Below are positions 23,353-36,819 of a DNA stretch of 64,000 bases, piece after piece. Position 1 is the first letter of the stretch; each line of letters opens with the position of its first letter. Both the position numbers and the translations under genes were made by a program. The notes under the pieces were generated by a model. That model did no database searches. It saw nothing but the letters and a program-made list of their open reading frames with translations, and was not told the origin of the DNA. Where the stretch lies: positions 34,267,225 to 34,331,224 of the forward strand of contig NC_069126.1 of assembly GCF_026914265.1 (NCBI RefSeq), in the 5' to 3' direction. Source of the stretch: Mya arenaria (lineage: Eukaryota > Mollusca > Bivalvia > Myida > Myidae).

Positions 23353-26300
23353 CTAGTAGGTTTTATCACTAATATGAAGCCTTTGCAATTCTGTTTGGGT
23401 GTTGTCCAACTCTCTTTGAACCTCTTCAGTCCAAAGTTTGTTTCCAAAGTTTTTACATACTCGTTCTAATCGAAAGCACTCCTTCTCCATGGCATATAAT
23501 GTTTGAACATGCTGAACCTTATCGTTTCTTTCTTTATAAATCTCGCTCAAGCATTTAAAGCAACGGATGATATCAAATGAATGCTCTTTAGATTGAGTTA
23601 TTTCCCCTTGATAACTCAATGCTTCTGTTAGAGTGCCTATGCAAGCTTTGAACTGTTTGTTTCGCTGTTGTAATCGTGCAAGATCTATCAATCGTTCCAT
23701 ATAGACAACACCTTTGAGTTCTGACATTCGCGAAATGCTAACAGATTCAGAGAAAGCTTTTTGAGCCTCTTTCAGTCTATTTTCCTTCGCATATACTTTG
23801 CCTTTTGTGTGATGGACCAACGACAAGCCGTCAAGCATTGGTATCTTTTCCTTATTAAGCATGTGAAAGGCATCCTCTAAGTGTCTATGTGCATCTTCAT
23901 AGTTCCCCATATTTATTAAACATTTTGCAACATTACTGAGAGAATCCGCAATGGATATTGTCTCAGTTTTGCACATGCGTTTCATGTCAAGCCCTTTCTT
24001 GTATAATTCGTAAGCTTTCGGGTGATTTCCCTTATTCTCGAACAGATCTCCAAAATTGTTTAGGCATTTCCCCACTGCGGAACTTACTTCACCGAATCGT
24101 CGTTTGCGTCGGTTAAGGCAAAAATTGTGGTATTTCTCTGCTAAGTCAAACTCGCCTGAAAAACAAATCAAATTAAAGAAAACAAATTTGTATACCGTAC
24201 CGTGAAAGAAAATATAAGGAAATGATAGATTTACTTTATCAACTGTGCTATATTGGGTTTTCAACAAACCTAAAACAGTCCATGCTAGCGCCATGATGCT
24301 AAGATTTTCCAAAGTAATGAGCTCGTATTCATCTCTACCAAGCTGGTAAATACTAAGCGACTTCTGAGAAAACCTAAATATTGATAAAAGAAGAAGTTAG
24401 TTATTGTTTATACGCAATTTATTAATCAGGCACAAAATTTTCAGAAAAAAACTTTGATATAAATTGGCTGGAAACAGTAAACTTTAAAATTATATTCAGT
24501 GCGATTTTACTTAACAAACAAGCCATTCTGAATCGAATTTCGATTATTGAAACAAACAAGCTGTCGTTCAACTCTTAAACATTTACTGACGCATATTCAA
24601 TGAGCTTCCATTTGACTGACAAAAAACGATTATTGATTGTGGGTTGAATACAAAAGCTATTATGTAACTTCAAAATCTCTGCAGACGTATTGTGACAATT
24701 CAAGGCATTGAAATTAAATTAGAATTCATGATTAGGACCGTATAGTTATTAATCTCTTACTCCACAGCTCGAGAACAAAATCCTTGTTTGTAGGCGTTCC
24801 ATCCCAATTTCTTGTACACAACGGCCATTTGATGTCTGTCTTCATTCCTTTTGAGTATATCTAACGCTTTTAAGTAGTTTTTCTCTCCAGCTTTGAATTG
24901 TCCCTAAAACATATTGAATCACGAGCTTGCACTCTGGAACACAACTTAATTACTCGAAATATAACCTGTAGCTTTGTAATGACGATAATTATATTTCATT
25001 ATAAATACTGCTTATTTCTGCGAGTCTGAGTGCTATACATTTTGTATGATTTCCAACGCAAAATACACCTTTAGCGATAATTACACATTAAACAATGATA
25101 TTAGAAAATAACCACTAAATACATGATATAAAGATATGACTTTAAACGTGTACAAACTTTCGTAAGAGTTTCGATACTTCCGACGGCAATATACACGGAG
25201 GCTTTATCGTTGTTTTTTCCGTATCTTTCTGCTAGTTCCAGACAGCCTCCATAAAATGCATCGCCCTGGTCTGTGAAAAATACCTCTATATATGTAATAT
25301 TTGTTTGCCTACCAATAAGTTAGCTTTATATATTCAGATGTGAAACATGTATGTAGATCGAGGTAAACACAACGTTTCATATTTCAAAGGACAAATCAAA
25401 GGTTGACTCTTCATTTAGGAAACACATAGTTATCTGTTAAAGTAGAATGTCTCTATCTAAACTCGTTATTATTTCAAAACATAATATCAATTTTCTTGTC
25501 ATTACCTGCCATATACTTCTCGATGAGCTCCGTACAAGATGAAGCTATTTCTATAAAAAAATGATAATTGTCTTGTTTAGTATCGTGAACCTCAAGCAAC
25601 AGCTTTCGAAGGTTTGGTTGTTCCACTGAAAATTCTGCTAAAGCTTTCGTGTATTCTGATGTGCCCATCTTATCAGCAATGTCTTTCATAACTCCACAGA
25701 ATAAGCGACTGTATCTTGATTTGACCTCTTTAAAAAAGCAACCATGAAATGAATGAAACATAAAGCACTATACATTACATATTTAAAACAATCATATTTA
25801 CTCATTATGAAGTAGGCACACCATTATTAATTACTAATGAACAGATAGCATTATATTACTAAATAACAACATTTAAAATTGAAAAGTATATCAACTTAAT
25901 GACCTGCCAAATTCTTGATCACAAAGTTAGCTCTTATGACCTCTCGTAGTACTCCTTGTATGTTGAACCTATGGGAATCCGACTCATGGCGCAGCATATG
26001 TCGCTCGCGTATCGGCTTTATTGCAAACTGTTTGGCCATGGCCTCTGAGCCGACATCTTGAATAACATATTTACATTATAATGTAATAGATATTCCAAGC
26101 TCTAATTAAAAGGTCAATTAAAAAATACGTTATGTATCTACAATGTTTAATCAATTATGTTTTTAAGCATTTTGCCCTGATAATAGCGTCATAACAAAGA
26201 AAGAATAAACACAATTATATCATGAACTTAACACATATATAACTACTACAGAGTCCTTGTTAGTAGCTTGGTTTCTGGGCTTGTCCAGTAGTTGTCAATA

Positions 26301-27484
26301 TAGTAATAAAAGATGATTGTATGTTATGGTTACAAAAATTATATTATCACATATTTAAATAGTCAAAATATCGTTAGCCCATATACCCAGAAGAAATGTC
26401 ACGTGGCGCGATGTAAACGATCCCGGGATGAAGTCTAAAGTCACCAGATTCTCTCTGTGTACTTCGTTCAGCCGTAGAATGAAACATCGGTATAAAACAT
26501 CTGAAACACAATCCATGATTCTTTAGTTTGATGTCAAAATTTTTGCATACAGTAATGTTAAAAGGTCATTCTAGAAGTATCAACTTAACAGACATAAGTA
26601 TCAACTTACCAAATCTAGCATTGAATTTAAATAATACATAAATCGCTCCAGTGATTATGCATACGCATTACAAAACCAGTCTTAAACATTGATAACGATA
26701 TGTAACGGGGCCTTAGATATATACAATGTTTTCATACAGGCTTCATCTTACCAACTCTCGGGTGCACATGACTATTGCTGATGGTTTGTAGACGGCATTC
26801 AAGCAACAATTCCACCATTTCAGCTGGTGTTATATGCCCTCCATCTGCCTCTAGTTCAGATGCAATCATAAGTATTAGAAGTGGTAACCCCTCACTCAAT
26901 TCCACTATAGCATCATCGTATGAATCCAAATCAACATCCGGTGCAGCTACTAATAATAGAGATTTTGATTCCACTGGTGTTAAGGGAAGCATTTCTTGTG
27001 TAAAATAAATGTTACTGTGTTTTGGAAATATAACCTTTGTTGTAGATGTTATGAATATTTTGGCTTCACATTGATCTATCAGTGCGGAGCATAGCTGCAT
27101 AAATGCCGTGTTGAAATTACCTTCTATAATATCTTCAGCATTGTCAAACACTATGATAACTTCACTTGGAATTTCATGTACTATTTCAAGAATATGTACT
27201 ATCCAAGCATTATTGTTGCAATCAATTGCACTTTCGTCCGGTCTCTCATCAAAAGACGAGCAGACTGATATGTACAAAGAACATTCATTTTGTACGGCTG
27301 CTAAATCTAACCAATGAGCCACATCTCGTTTAAACTCCATGAAACGTTTTAAGTAGCTTGATTTCCCTACCGCTTTAAGTCCGTATATTCCAAATACTTT
27401 GTTATTAGACCAAGCATTGTTTAATTCTGTAATATACTTTGTCCTTCCAACAAAACGTGTATTCTCACTATAATGCATATCCAT
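23353..27484 (-). CDS. NB-ARC / winged-helix / TPR protein (STAND NTPase), complete, eight exons
   Basis: Exons: 27484-26752, 26500-26387, 26056-25904, 25727-25506, 25270-25158, 24903-24761, 24373-24270, 24155-23353. They join in frame to 2,385 nt (794 residues). The NB-ARC domain spans residues ~8-244: FVGR at 11-14, Walker A GLKAVGKS 35-42, Walker B VIIVFDNAED 109-118, TST in place of the sensor TSR at 146-148, GLPL 199-202. Exons 2-3 (245-333) read as a winged helix. Residues ~400-794 hold TPR-like helices (GQFKAGEKNYLKAL, GEFDLAEKYHNFCL, GNYEDAHRHLEDAF, NRLKEAQKAFSES). A stop codon lies in frame just before the ATG, so the protein starts at the NTPase, without a CARD, death or TIR domain. 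It is probably a cytosolic ATP-driven switch with TPRs as sensor or scaffold, possibly in immunity or cell death. The last intron's donor (G/GTTTGT at 24270) was chosen to keep frame. Confidence 0.9.
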
Positions 27485-28404
27485 TTTTTAAGAAGCCTTC
27501 GCTTATACATTTAAAGCTTGTCGTATGAATTCAATAAGTCGAATAATCCAACGTTTTACCCAAATGCGGAACATATTTCTTTGTTTACAATTTAACCGCA
27601 AGTTTGAAAATGCATTCATGTAACTTTCAAGAGTGTCGTAATGAATGGGATATTTCCCATACAAGCGGAAATATTACACTCAGAACACTTGTGAATACAT
27701 AACACACAAAAGACTATATATACAAACGCAGAGATTTATTTGTGTAGGAAGTTAATAAAACTGACATGGCCACAATATTACGAAAATACTTTACATTTTA
27801 CCCAACTAAGTACATTTTTAAGATCTAGAGTTTAATGGAAATTGAAAGGTTGTTTTTGTTCCTTTTAAATTCTGATTTATATTTAAATGTAAATCTATAT
27901 TTTATTACAAAGATTAATGTGTGATAAATAAAGTCATCTGTCACGCATAAAACAATTTGAGTAGAACTCAATACTTTTTAGCAATTACCCATATACTGTT
28001 AGAATATCCGCCAAATCTTTTTAAAAACTTTATCTAAATTTAGCAAACCATCAGGTCATATTCCTTAATTGGTAAATTGATCCAATTAGGAGTTACCTTT
28101 TCCGAGTGACTGACCATACATGATATAGCTACGTATTAAACTGATGAAAACAGTGCTTTCTTATGTAGGACTCATGATGCTTTAGGGATGTAATGCAAAA
28201 GGTTGCGTGTTCAAATCTGTTGAGGGTTAAATTTTCCATGTTACTTTTTTATCTTTTTTACGCATCTTATGCTTTCAGTTAAGTTCGTTACATTTTTTGT
28301 TTCAAAACATGTATTCTATCTTTTTAATTCCCATTGCTGATACGTATATAATGGCTTTAGTTTAAACGATATATATTTTACAACGATTGTGAAGAAAGCT
28401 ATGA
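27485..28404. other. Upstream flank of the NB-ARC/TPR gene
   Basis: A TATATATA run near 27,714-27,721, about 230 bases upstream of the ATG, could serve as a TATA element for the minus-strand gene. A T-arm-like 'ggttgcgtgttcaaatctg' near 28,200 may be a SINE trace. No coding sequence is supported here. Confidence 0.35.
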
Positions 28405-28590
28405 TACTAAGTCACTCTCGTTGGCACGATGTTGCGCGAGAGTGTGATCTTGTGGTGTGGTGGAAACCGGAGAAAACCCACTTGTCCGGCTTGGTGACCA
28501 CTAACCAAACTCACATGCGCCTAGGCTTGGATTCGAACCCGGGCCGGCTTGGTGAGAAGCGAGAGCGCTAACCACTGCGCTAAGCGGACA
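28405..28590 (-). mobile_element. tRNA-derived SINE with intact Pol III A and B boxes
   Basis: Read on the minus strand, the head is GTCCGCTTAGCGCAGTGGTT. Its A box TAGCGCAGTGG matches TRGCNNAGYGG. The B box GGTTCGAATCC (28,539-28,529) matches GGTTCGANTCC at tRNA-like spacing. A body with 'gggttttctccggtttccac' and 'cactctcgcgcaacatcg' follows. A 3' tail is not obvious. The strong boxes suggest a fairly recent copy. A second, truncated copy lies at 5,503-5,563. Confidence 0.8.
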
Positions 28591-28929
28591 ACCAAACAAT
28601 GGCTTTAAAAGGGAAATTATATTTCAAATATATCTACGATCGAAAAGTTGTTGACCCTTGGCAGGTAGGTAGGTAAACGTGTCAGAATTTCAATTTTATC
28701 ATAGTAGCGAATCACTGTCCCGGTGTGTTTTATTTAAAACTGTTGTATAATGATGTTTATGTGATTTTACTCGCCGATCATAATAATTCTTTGTTTTTGC
28801 TGCACGCCTATCCGCCGTGTTGTCTGCAATTTAATGAGAAACTATTATAAGTTCTTCTCCAGCTTTACCAGAAGATACCCAGACGGAGATTCATTAGTAA
28901 TGTGTTGGCATTTTAACCCTAGAACCTAA

Positions 28930-31250
28930 TCTTAAACGGCGACATTACATAAGTTGGTACGGCGAAAATCCCATTGCCTCGTGTAAACTGCCGTTGTATG
29001 CGTGAACAAGGTTTGAAACAGCTGCTTTTCAGTTCGCCTTTCTCTCAAATCGGAAGTGTTCCATGCATTTTCAGAAGCGTTTGATTAAAACGTTCACATG
29101 GCCATTCCATTTCGGAGGGTATGGAGTGGTCCTAGTACTTTTTTACTCCTGCAATGCGACACAATCGAGTAATGACGTTGGCGAGAATGTTTTGGTCACT
29201 ATGACTTTTATTTCTGGAAAACCGTAGTGGCCGAAATCAAATCAAATTATACCCGTGCTGTAGTGTAAGCCATTTGTTTTTTTGTGGGTATAGCCTGTGC
29301 GTAACGTGTGAAAGGGTCGGTTATGACAGTACATTTTCGCAACCGCTCTTTGACATTTCCACAGACAGGTAGTTTATACACACCAATTTTATAGGCGCAA
29401 AGGAGTTGATGTTGAATAATCCAGTGGCAGTAGTGGCAGAAGTATTGCGCCGTACGCACTGATCACACTGTCGAATCCAATTGGCTATGTCAGAGACTAT
29501 ACCTGGCCAATAGAAACGTTCCTTGTGTAAAGAAACGGTTCTGTCCCGACTCTAGTGGCCGAGATCACCATGAATTGCCCTAAAACGTATTTGGGAAGAA
29601 CAACCTAATCGACACCTTCTCCTCAAATTGTTGACTAATGATGTAAGAACAAGTTAGTCGACACCTTCTGCTCGAATTGTTGCCTGATTAAATATAAAAC
29701 GCCATCTCTAAGGATTAATTTGTCTAAATGTTTAATTACTTGCGTCCCTCGGGTTCTTATCCTTTCATAACTACGGCGGTGTGTGGTACTGAAGTAAGCA
29801 TATTTCGAAATTTGGAAAGCACACCGTGCGCTTTCTGACCCTAACTATAGTCATAAATCTTCAGTACTGCTGCCACCTGCAGTTTCGTGTCGCCAACAGA
29901 AAACGAACTAGCAGGTTCCAACGAATTTTGACATTGATCAGCTTTAACAACACCTGTGTCGACTTTAGCAACTGGACATGCATGCTTATCTACTTGTTTC
30001 TCTTGTGCAGTAGGGGTTTGTCGTGATAGGCTGACAACAAATTCGAAACTGGCCAAAGCAGCAAACCAACGTTGTTCACACGCGTCGAGCTTTGGCATGG
30101 ACTGTACCTACGTAAGCGAGTTGTTGTTTGTGTGTTCCTCGAATTGAACTCCATACAAGTAAGCATTGAATTTTACAGTAATGGCTTATTCTAAAGCGGG
30201 GGACTCCAGTTTAATTGAAGGATAGTGATCTTCCTGGGGACGTCAACTTCGTGATGTTTAGGCAACTACCCGATTATGGCTGTCAAGCTCCTGGTAGAGC
30301 ACAGCTCTGAGACCACTAGAAGATGCATCAGTGTGCCAGCAAAATGGCTTTGAGTAGTCAACATAAGTAAGGGCGGGCGCCGAAGAAAGCTTATTAATGA
30401 TCATATCGAAGGTGCGCTGCTGTTCCTCGCCCCAGACAAACGGTACGGATATCTTCTTCTTGGTCTTCGATGACTTGAAATCCGATAAACCAACCAAGAG
30501 GTCATTCATATCAACATTCTGGATACACTTTCGGTTATAGCCAGCAAAACCGAAGAAACTTTTAATCTCTTTCACATTCTAGGAAATCAACCATTTCTTG
30601 ATTGCCTCCGTCTTTGCGGGATGAGTCTTTATGCCAGAGTTAAACAAAACATATGCAAGGTAAGTAACCTCATCCAGCAAAAATTTGAAGGTTTTAACTT
30701 TAGATTATGTCTTTTTAACTTTAAAAAAAACTGATCTAGATATTTTAAGATGTTCATGATAACGTTTATGATTTTCCGCATAGAACCCGAGAGAATCAAC
30801 TTTGGATGCCTTCTTTTCCTCATTTGACTCATAAATCTCATACTGCCAGTCACCACACATTAAGTCGAGTTTACTAATGAACATTGCGCTCGCAAGGAGA
30901 TTGCGAGTGTAATCAAAACGTGGTAGGGAATGAGCATCCTTTTGCTTGCGGGTGTTGAGATTTCTGTAGTCAATACAAAGGCGTATCGACACATCCTTCT
31001 TTCTGTCTAAAACGACGTTTGAGCTAAAAGGGCTATGTCAATAATCTCCTGAAGGTAATACATCGTAAATAAAGTAATGGGAAACTCGTCTGTATGATTC
31101 TTTTAAAGGACCTGGGTTATCAAGAACAATCTTCTGTTTGACGAGGTCAGTATTCCCTATATCTAAAAAAAGTGAAAAAACTCAATACCATCGACTCCTT
31201 GCTAGAAATGTTTGCAAAAGAATTCTCTCATTTCTTTTAGATGTCGTCAA
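28930..31250 (-). mobile_element. Ty3/gypsy-type LTR retrotransposon fossil (pol region)
   Basis: On the minus strand, in order, there are recognisable reverse transcriptase, RNase H and integrase segments. The RT-before-IN order is typical of Ty3/gypsy. The integrase part includes a zinc-binding-type region and core. The copy is broken, with roughly ten or more disruptions and no flanking LTRs identified. It is probably old. Gag and protease were not recognised. Relevance to the neighbouring host genes is not apparent. Confidence 0.8.
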
Positions 31251-32749
31251 TGTTTGCGTTTGATCCTTATTGCAGCATAGTAATTTTGGCATTACCTTTC
31301 AACGATTCCCTCATTGCTTGATCTATTACCCGTTTAGAGTATAATGACTTCAAAAACGATGCTTCATTTTTCTGAACAGGTTCAGTAGCCGAGAATGTGT
31401 TAGGATCATACTGCAGTAATCCCACATGTCTGATTATCTTCTTTCAGTCTTTCATTAAGAATTTCTAGCTTTTCCATATTTTGTCATTCTGTTTTATCTT
31501 TCTATCCTTAATTTTATTTTATGTTGTTTTTTTCCTAGCGATTTCTCATTCACGTTCAATTTATATACCCTCAATCACATCAAAATATCAAGTCATTTTC
31601 TCCTCTTCCACAACAAAGGACTTTTCCTGTTCTTTCGAACTTTCTAGCAAGTTTACTTCCCTTTCTGTTTCAAAATCCTTTTTGCAACATTCCAATTGCT
31701 AAATCCCTTTTCTAAAGTCCCTGTTCAAGTATCTGGATGAGTCCATATTTAACTTGAAACTCTGACTATTATTTCCTGTTTCCTTCTCAATTCTAGGATT
31801 CTTAACTCAGGTCATATTAGGGAATCTTTGGAGTAAGAGTGCTATCACGCAACCTTCAAGGTAGCGACCCTCTATCATGTTTCAAACTTTAGTTCACCAT
31901 AACATCACACTATATAATATATCACATATCACAACTTACACTAATACGCACACCAATTTCAATCTTTTGCCTTATATTAATTTCTTTGAAACAGTCTACC
32001 CTATTTTGTTGTGATCAAACAAGCTAACGGATCCTACCATTAAGTCTGCCCTTTGTTACACGAGAGTTATTAATTCAAACTAATCTATATCCATTCGTAA
32101 TATTATTTATTTCCCTGCTGTTTACAATCTCCACTAATTAAACCATTCAGTAACCCGCTTAACACAAGTAGGAAAGTTAATACAAAAAAGATGTATACAA
32201 TTTGCGAAAATTACTTACTAATTATTTAGTCAACCATGGTTGGTTCATGCCCTGTTTGTACTTTTAAATTCAAATCATGGTGTACGTAATTAAATTAATG
32301 CATGAGTATATCCTCGTTCCTCATGTATTATGTTTGGGATGTTAAATTTTTATACAGAGTACAAGATAACTACCGTTAAGCAGTCATTTGGATAATTGAT
32401 CGAAGACCGAGCCGAAATGTTTTAATTTCCGTTTAATAAGTCGACCTAAATGAGATGAATCTCAAATAAAGCAATTGTAACCACGTTGCTCAGCCGAAAG
32501 TAACAATGAAACAATAGCATCAATAATTTTGACGTGTTCGTTACTATTAAAACGACGGCATACTGTTCTTGTGATTTACCCTGATGAGCATGAAGTAAAA
32601 CCGATGTGACGTTAAAAACGATTATTCACCCATAAGATTTCGTTTATGTCATTGTTTATGATTAAAGAAAACCGAAAACCATACATCTGAATGAAATACA
32701 AACCAACTACGTTAACAGTAAAGTTATCAAAAGAGCTCAGTATTCACGA
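31251..32749. other. Intergenic sequence, nothing firmly recognised
   Basis: AT-rich, with pyrimidine-rich runs around 31,480-31,720. A few hundred bases next to the Ty3/gypsy fossil may be its eroded continuation. No host gene is seen. Confidence 0.4.
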
Positions 32750-34715
32750 AATGTATTAAGTCTGGTGTACCTCAGGGGTTCATGCTAGGATGCAACCAGT
32801 TTCGATTAAAGTGAAGCATCGTCCGCCATACATGTCATTCAAATATGTTTTTTTTTATTTCAAAGGTAATGTCACTGATATTGAATTATATAGAAATTAA
32901 ACGTACGTTACAAATAAATTTGAACAGCGTATCGGTGAGGTGCAAAACAAACAATATGACAGTGCATCTACTAAAAATCAAATGCATGTTGTAAGGATCA
33001 ATTTCAAATTAAAGTAATGTAAATGCTTTTTATCTATATGTAAACGACGTCCTTATCGATAATGTACCTTCAGAGAAATTGCTTGGAAATGTTATTGTTT
33101 TCATCCTTGTATGGAATTTGCAAGTTATTTTTCTTGCAAGATATAAATTCAAAGATAGCCTCATTAAAAGATTCAACTTCTTTTTTATTGATCAAATGAT
33201 AACACTGTTTTATAAGTCATATAGTCTCAACACACCCTTCCAAAAACTAGCAACTCCGTTTGCACTGACGAGACGAGTTTATTTGTGGCAAAGCAGATAC
33301 AAGTGGATGACAGTTATCACAATATTCAAACACAAGAGTGTTCTATAACTATTAACTTCCTTACATGTATATAATGCCATACAATCAATCTTACGTATTG
33401 TCATACATGATGTTATATTATAAAAACGTGTACATAATTATACATATATCACCCCCAAACTGAGCATGTCACAATCCTAACGAAAAACATATGTTTCTGA
33501 ATATGAATCAGTAACGCATGCTAAAAGATAAGATCGAATATCATTATATGGGATACTGTAGCCGACAGTGTCGGTCCAGGAAAAACCTCGCTTATCTTCT
33601 TCTTCTTTTAAATGTGTAAGGAAACCATGTAAAAACATGAGACAACTAATATATCTCAACATGTTCTACTTAACAAATATAAAATATCAACATTAAAACA
33701 TTCTACTTACATGTTAAGGCCACACAAATTTGATAAAACTTAATGTTGCCCCTAGAGCAGTTTCGAATGAATGGACCACCGCTCACTATAATCCCCTAAA
33801 CCACGTCATTTTCCCGCGCTTAACAACGAAACCTGCATAACTGACCAAAATAATTCTAGTCAGGCTATTTTGAGACAATAACTGTACTTCTTTTAATGTT
33901 TGACTATTGTTGCAGTGTATAGGGAAAAACAATCACATGTAAAAAACACTATCCGGCGAAAATTATTCGTTTTAAGCCTACTAGAAACTATCACATGAAA
34001 AGTTTGGATAGCTTAAATTTGAAAACCGTTGCAAGTATCAAACAGCTATCTTGGTATATATACCATTACTTAATCTTACAACGAATTACATACGAGACAT
34101 CATTTCGATATTTCATGATATCTTATGATACAACTTATGAATTACGATAGTCTTTTTGACAAGATATCGATCATATATCTTTAGACATACCTTACAAACA
34201 CAAATTAGCTTTTAGCAAATTTAGATGTTCAAATCATAAATTGTTAATTGAATTTGGTAGGCATAATAATATCCCAAGAGAACAACGCGTTTGTCGGTTT
34301 TGTCTAGATAATATTAATATTTTTGTTTGAGACTGTGAATACCATGCTTTCTTTATATGTTGTAAATATAATAAAATACGATGGCAATATTTATTCAATT
34401 AGTTTTCTAATGATACTGAATTAGAAGATTTTATAGGTTAATAAACACAAAGCAATATGAACATTAACGAAAACTTTGCCTTTCATGTATGTTATGTTTT
34501 TGAGGCAAGTGGCCTTTAATTACCCAATAAACTGTTGACTTGACTTGGCTATCAATTATAAAAGACAAAACAAGAAACACTAGTTTGCATAAGGGAAGCG
34601 TTTGGAACGTTTTACCAGAAGATATACGTAAATCCAAAATTGTAACAGCCCATTGTAAGGAATTCTTTTTACAACATCAACGGCAGCAGAATTAAATGAT
34701 ACAATGAGTTTTTTG
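32750..34715 (+). mobile_element. Fragments of a non-LTR retrotransposon (LINE) reverse transcriptase
   Basis: Plus-strand pieces occur in the order expected of a LINE ORF2. SGVPQG near 32,764 is the RT motif usually followed by LGPLLF. FYLYVNDV lies near 33,028, displaced by about 230 bases. A C-terminal block FRCSNHKLLIEFGRH...PREQRVCRFC lies near 34,221-34,310, with an in-frame TGA shortly after. WNVLPEDIRKSKI near 34,600-34,640 is typical of the ORF2 tail. Several indels and gaps separate them. The clade cannot be assigned. It may be one element with insertions or two overlapping relics. Confidence 0.6.
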
Positions 34716-35835
34716 TGTCCATTCTTTTACATATAAACACACATATTATGTATAATCTATATTTTGTATGCATGCTCTCGCTATGCACCAATCATCTTCT
34801 GTAAAGTGTAACATCGGAGGATGTTCCTTTAAGACAAAGGTAGTTTTAATTTGCAAAAAATAATTTTAATTCAATGAGTTAAGGCAATCCTTAATTATAG
34901 CAATTAACATCACGACATTGTATCTTCCATTTGACGATAAGACAACCCATGAATCTTTTACTGACAAATTGCCACCAAAGAAACACCTTTCTTTATTTAT
35001 CTATATCGCTGTTATAATCGCGAAAACCCATCACATGTTTGTTACCGTAGATAAACTAAACAGTCTTCAATTTGAATTTTAAGTTTATTTTGAATTGAAT
35101 TGAAAGTGCACTCTCGTTCTATCAATACTATAAAGGGAAAGTATCAACTTGAAAACTACTTTTCAGTTCAATTGTACTTACTCCCCTTTAACCAAAAATG
35201 ACTACCTGGCTTTTGAACCACCAGGAAATTATTTCAAAATAGTAATTTCATGTTATAAACTGTGTTTCTATGACACTCGTGAAATAAAATACGATCTTAC
35301 ACTAAAGTCAACAAATATATCTTGTCTATTTCATGTTGGAAACAATTTTTTCAGAATGGTTTTAAGCATAGTAAATTTATTAATTTTCCTAACAAAGAAC
35401 GACAAAAGACTAACAGATTCTTATATGCACTTATTCGGGTTTATGTAGAAAATAAATAAAAGAATTGCAACGCAAATGTCAACATTTGAATGTTTTTGGT
35501 ATTTTATGTTAGGTCAGTTGAACATACTTAAGGACAAAGCTATAATGTTTTGCCAACAACTTATGTCATTACCAATTTAATTATCTGTCACAGGCTGTTA
35601 TTTGTTTCATTCCGAAATAAAAACAAATGATCTGACAAATCTAAAAAAGAAGAAAGAAATGTCTGAATTATCCTGAACTCTGGAATAAAGATAAAGATAC
35701 GAGCAAACAAATTTTACGCTGATTATGTGAAGGGAGTTAATGCAATGTATAAATTAAGAAACGTTTTGACCATTGCTATAAATGCTCAACTTTCTTAAGT
35801 TAGCCATTCACAAATGACCCAGGCTGAGATAACAC
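34716..35835. other. AT-rich intergenic sequence, nothing recognised
   Basis: A 99-codon plus-strand frame at 35,149-35,448 is of low complexity, matches no family I know and lacks supporting splice or promoter context. No gene is called. Confidence 0.45.
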
Positions 35836-35837
35836 AC

Positions 35838-36250
35838 ACAGAGTTAGTCATGCGTGCATGGCCAAATTTCTTAGCCTAGTGATAGTCATTTAGGCTTGGC
35901 TACGACTCATGGAACAACACAGTGTTAGTCATGCGCGAATGGCGAAGGCTAATCTTACTTCCCTAATGATATTCATGCAAGCTTGGCTAGACTCATGGAA
36001 TAATATAGTGATAGTCATTCAAGAATGGCTGAAGACGGATCTAAATTCCCTAGGGTTAATAATGCATCGGTAGTTAAGGCTGATATTACTTCCATAGCAT
36101 AGGGTTAGTCATGCACACATGACTAAGGCTGATTGAACTAGCATATGGCTAGTCAAGTACACATGGCTAAGGTATAACTAACTTCCCTTGTGTTAGTCTT
36201 GCAGGCATGACAAATGTTGATAAAACTAACTCAGGATTAGTCATGCCTTA
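35838..36250. repeat. Degenerate ~43-bp minisatellite, about 10 copies
   Basis: The motif 'gttagtcatgcacacatggctaagg' or a variant recurs about every 38-48 bases (near 35,842, 35,880, 35,922, 35,966, 36,007, 36,055, 36,103, 36,147, 36,190 and 36,233). Many units also include 'ctaacttccct'. Divergence is high. Confidence 0.8.
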
Positions 36251-36819
36251 TCTGATGGAAGTTAAAAATAGTTATTCATGCACGATTTGCTATAATGATG
36301 TTGATCAACTTAAAGTATTAACTTATTTTCAATTTGAATTGGAGAACGTGACAAAGACTAATTTTATGCAAAAAAAACGCCTATGTTGCTGACGGTGATA
36401 ACGTAAGATTATTACCATAAAGAACGACGAACGCAACAAAGCAGTAAGTTATACCGTCCATATATTAGATGAGTGTAGACATTTTCAATCCTAATTGTAT
36501 AATAAGGAGTTAAGAGCATTCTTTCTACATAAGTGTTCATCATATGTAATTTGGTCATATTTATTCATATTTTATCAAGCGTAAGCGTTGGTCAATTTAA
36601 TCTGTTTTCTACATTATTTTGCAAAATAAATACATTACTCTTTTTTTAAATGTTTGAAACATGAGAACAAAGTTATTTTCTAAACATCCTCCACAGACCG
36701 GCGAAAGAATGACAGTCTACCTCATCAGCGATCAAAGCTGTGCGTGTTGTGTAGCAAAAAAGGTTTAAATGAATTAATCCCCGACAATACTTCAATACAA
36801 TGGTGAGTAGGCTAAAGGG

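Noticed and set aside
24156-24269. Reading the NB-ARC/TPR gene straight through its last intron, since the frame is open there
   Set aside because: The joined exons give a clean TPR (GEFDLAEKY) and good acceptor; the read-through stretch is Phe-rich and lacks TPR character. Retention as an isoform remains possible.
26775-27317. Plus-strand frames across the NB-ARC exon
   Set aside because: Antisense shadows of the coding exon on the minus strand.
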